Assembly: GCA_020217035.1 (NCBI GenBank)
Contig: JAIWOG010000197.1
Coordinates: 1-10,000 of the forward strand
Reading direction: 5' to 3'
Source of the DNA: Magnetospirillum sp.
Lineage (GTDB): Bacteria; Pseudomonadota; Alphaproteobacteria; Rhodospirillales; Magnetospirillaceae
DNA: 10,000 bases
Translations under genes and position numbers: made by a program
Notes under the pieces: generated by a model
What the model saw: only the letters and a program-made list of their open reading frames with translations
What the model was told of the DNA's origin: nothing
Databases searched by the model: none
Shown here: positions 8,513 through 10,000 of the stretch, piece by piece
Position numbering within the stretch: position 1 is the first letter of the stretch
How the letters are laid out: every line of letters begins with the position of its first letter

Positions 8513-9988
8513 ATGTCCGCCGAAATCCTGAGCGTCGCCGAAATGTACCGCGCCGATTCCCTGGCCATGGCTGGCGGCATCGCCGGGACGACCCTGATGG
8601 AAGCCGCCGGCTGGGCGGTGGCCCGTGAATTGCGCCGTCGTTTCCCGCCCTGTCGAGTGGCGGTTTTGTGCGGGCCGGGCAACAATGGCGGCGACGGTTT
8701 CGTCATCGCCCGGCTGTTGCGCCGTGCTGGCTACGCGGTCAGGCTCGCCTTGTTGGGTGATGTGGCCAACCTGAAAGGTGACGCGGCGCATATGGCCGCG
8801 ATGTGGACCGGCGCGGTCGAGCCCATGGACAGCGCCGTGCTGGACCGCGTCGACGTGGTGGTCGACGCCCTGTTTGGCGCTGGCTTGGCTCGCCCCTTGG
8901 ACGGGGGAGCGGCCGAGATCATCGCCCGGATCGCCGCCCGCAAGGTGCCGGTGGTGGCCGTCGACGTGCCATCCGGGGTGGACGGCGACACCGGCATGGT
9001 ATTGGGCGAAGCCCCGCACGCCACCCTGACCGTCACCTTCTTTCGCAAGAAGCCGGGCCATCTGCTGTATCCAGGCCGTGCCCTGTGCGGTCAAGTCGTG
9101 GTGGCCGATATCGGCATCCCCGATGCCGTGCTGGACGAGGTCGAGCCGGCGGCGGCCGAGAACGGCCCCGATCTGTGGCGGGCCCGTTTCCCCTGGCCGC
9201 AGGCGCAAGGGCATAAATACCATCGCGGCCATCTGACCATCCTGGGTGGGGCCGAGATGACCGGGGCCGCCCGTCTGGCGGCGCGGGCCGGGCGGCGGGT
9301 GGGGGCAGGGTTGGTGACCATCGCTGCCCCCGACGCGGCGCTGGCGGTCTACCGCATGGCCGATCCGGGCAACATCGTCGTCTCCGAGGCGGAACTGTCG
9401 GCACTGTTGGCCGACACACGCCGCAACGCCTGGGTGGTGGGGCCGGGGGGCGGGCAGGGCGAGGGACGCCGCGCCCAGTTGCGGGCGGTGCTGGATTCGG
9501 GCCGCGCCTGCGTCGTCGACGCCGACGCCTTGGGCTGGCTCAGTCCCTGCAAGGATTCGCTGCGCAAGCTGTTGACGCCGGCCGCCGTGCTGACCCCCCA
9601 TGATGGCGAGTTCGCCCGGCTTTTCGGCGAGGTCAAGGGATCGCGCCTTGATCGCGCCCGCCAGGCCGCCGCCTGTTCCGGCGCGGTGGTGTTGCTGAAG
9701 GGGGCCGACACCGTGGTCGCCCATCCGGACGGCCGGGCGGTGATCAACGGCGCCGCACCGCCTTTCCTGGCCACCGCAGGGTCGGGTGACGTGCTGGCCG
9801 GATTGATCGGCGGGCTGATGGCCGCCGGCATGGACGGTTTCGACGCCGCCTGCGCGGGGGCGTGGCTGCATGGCGCCGCCGCCCGGGCTTTCGGCCCCGG
9901 CCTGATCGCCGAGGACCTGCCCGAAGCCTTGCCCATGGTCCTGAGCAGCCTTTACCGCCAGGATAATCCACCTAAATATCAGGGGTAA
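8513..9988 (+). CDS. nnr: Bifunctional NAD(P)H-hydrate epimerase / ADP-dependent NAD(P)H-hydrate dehydratase
   Basis: Repairs NADHX and NADPHX, the hydrated and damaged forms of the cofactors. The N-terminal YjeF_N epimerase (about 1–215) interconverts the R and S forms, and the C-terminal ribokinase-like dehydratase (about 225–491) restores NAD(P)H from the S form using ADP. Visible motifs in the epimerase are CGPGNNGGDGF (53–63), VVVDALFGAG with Asp118, and VDVPSGVDGDTG (150–161). In the dehydratase they are HKYHRGH (234–240), GPGGGQG (310–316, where GPGLG is more usual), TPHDGE (361–366), KGADT, and TAGSGDVLAG (421–430) with the catalytic Asp426. The 491 residues are full length for the bacterial fusion. 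The ATG is supported by AAGGAGG 5 nt upstream. It diverges from dadA. In many alphaproteobacteria this gene stands just before glnB–glnA; whether that holds here lies beyond the window. Confidence 0.96.
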   Translation: MSAEILSVAEMYRADSLAMAGGIAGTTLMEAAGWAVARELRRRFPPCRVAVLCGPGNNGGDGFVIARLLRRAGYAVRLALLGDVANLKGDAAHMAAMWTGAVEPMDSAVLDRVDVVVDALFGAGLARPLDGGAAEIIARIAARKVPVVAVDVPSGVDGDTGMVLGEAPHATLTVTFFRKKPGHLLYPGRALCGQVVVADIGIPDAVLDEVEPAAAENGPDLWRARFPWPQAQGHKYHRGHLTILGGAEMTGAARLAARAGRRVGAGLVTIAAPDAALAVYRMADPGNIVVSEAELSALLADTRRNAWVVGPGGGQGEGRRAQLRAVLDSGRACVVDADALGWLSPCKDSLRKLLTPAAVLTPHDGEFARLFGEVKGSRLDRARQAAACSGAVVLLKGADTVVAHPDGRAVINGAAPPFLATAGSGDVLAGLIGGLMAAGMDGFDAACAGAWLHGAAARAFGPGLIAEDLPEALPMVLSSLYRQDNPPKYQG

Positions 9989-10000
9989 GCCGATCACGCC

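Noticed and set aside
8381..9997. The dadA reading frame stays open far upstream, antisense to the whole of nnr (about 960 codons in all).
   Set aside because: The extension is the mirror of a well-supported gene, is rich in low-complexity Gly/Gln/His/Arg typical of GC-rich antisense frames, and the GTG at 8380 has a ribosome site and the family N-terminus.

Overview
The window looks like chromosomal DNA of a high-GC alphaproteobacterium, probably of the Rhodospirillales (Magnetospirillum/Phaeospirillum-like). This is inferred from the strong G/C bias at third codon positions, the protein sequences, and the gltA–gltX neighbourhood beside comEC. No RNA genes, insertion sequences, CRISPR arrays or phage genes are visible. 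It is mostly a housekeeping region with one less familiar transporter pair.

Layout. On the minus strand, bases 1–2597 hold gltX (glutamyl-tRNA synthetase) followed by gltA (citrate synthase, cut by the left edge), separated by 79 bp that carry a perfect 12-bp palindrome. A 225-bp divergent intergenic region (2598–2822) then leads into a tight plus-strand operon. It contains an ABC ATPase (2823–3740), a polytopic ABC permease that overlaps it by 4 bp (3737–5020), and comEC (5025–7118), which starts 4 bp after the permease stop. comEC converges on dadA (D-amino acid dehydrogenase, minus strand, 7115–8380) and the two overlap by 4 bp in an AT-rich patch with a possible bidirectional terminator. 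A 132-bp divergent region (8381–8512) separates dadA from nnr (bifunctional NAD(P)HX epimerase/dehydratase, 8513–9988), which is complete. Only 12 bases follow nnr.

How the genes relate. gltX/gltA supply translation and TCA-cycle functions. comEC is the DNA-uptake channel homologue and appears to be co-transcribed with an exporter-type ABC system of unknown substrate. dadA feeds electrons from D-amino acid oxidation into the respiratory chain. nnr repairs hydrated NAD(P)H. No single new system is evident. The points most worth a second look are the ABC pair placed between gltX and comEC, the symmetric sequences at the ABC and gltA promoters, the AT-rich C-terminal tail of comEC, and the half-lost zinc site of GltX.
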